Source: Chloromonas sp. AAM2 (taxonomy: Eukaryota > Chlorophyta > Chlorophyceae > Chlamydomonadales > Chlamydomonadaceae). From it: a stretch of DNA of 17,724 nucleotides. Under the pieces are notes generated by a model. That model made no database searches and was not told where the DNA came from. It saw only the letters and a program-made list of their open reading frames with translations. Of this stretch, positions 17,576-17,724 are shown piece by piece (position 1 is the stretch's first letter; each line of letters starts with the position of its first letter). The DNA lies in contig QAXH01006584.1 of assembly GCA_004335635.1 (NCBI GenBank), positions 1 to 17,724 of the forward strand. The letters are read 5' to 3'. Both the position numbers and the translations under genes were made by a program.

Positions 17576-17724
17576 CACGCACTGATATTTTTGCCGACCT
17601 ATAAGTGGAATTTTGCCAGAGGGGGGTCCAGGGCACCCACCCACCCCTCCTAACAGTATGTACAGGTCCATTACAGACTTTGAGTATGCCATTGTGTTCA
17701 GTTTCATGAGAGCTTTCCAGAGCA

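Noticed and set aside
1..17724. tRNA or rRNA genes
   Set aside because: No cloverleaf-like A and B box pair or rRNA core was recognised on reading either strand; a covariance-model scan was not possible here.

Overview
The window is nuclear DNA from a eukaryote. Genes are split into many short exons with GT-AG introns of about 100 to 1,200 nt, exons are GC-richer than introns, and the introns are full of micro- and minisatellites. One gene encodes a plastid-type lysophosphatidic acid acyltransferase with a transit-peptide-like N-terminus. TGTAA motifs lie downstream of two gene ends, as in chlorophyte poly(A) signals. I infer a green microalga, probably a chlorophyte; the species cannot be told from this sequence.

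Layout. Bases 1-4500 hold no convincing complete gene: a weak B3-like open stretch at the left edge, an inverted-repeat element at 2594-2842 with a relative near 313-403, and isolated exon-like open frames on both strands. Bases 4508-6519 (+) hold five phase-0 exons of an unrecognised coiled-coil protein, with a doubtful last exon at 6957-7466. Bases 7467-8681 are the tail-to-tail spacer with a GA microsatellite. Bases 8682-13352 (-) hold a complete nine-exon gene for a plastid 1-acyl-sn-glycerol-3-phosphate acyltransferase of 343 residues, assembled here with every splice phase consistent. Bases 13353-13637 are a 285-nt head-to-head promoter region. From 13638 (+) to the right edge runs the 5' part (eight exons, 265 residues) of a secreted DOMON plus copper type II monooxygenase protein of the dopamine beta-hydroxylase/MOXD1 type; its copper-binding histidines lie beyond the window.

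The acyltransferase acts in the plastid glycerolipid pathway and the DOMON/monooxygenase protein in the secretory pathway. They share a promoter region, but the sequence shows no functional link. No operon, mobile-element protein, RNA gene or CRISPR array was found.

The most unusual structural signal is that four exon boundaries in the two well-resolved genes lie in or against short tandem duplications: 33 nt, 33 nt, 53 nt and 25 nt. They create competing or extendable splice sites, two of them in frame. This is the part most worth a second look. I found no evidence for a wholly new biological system.
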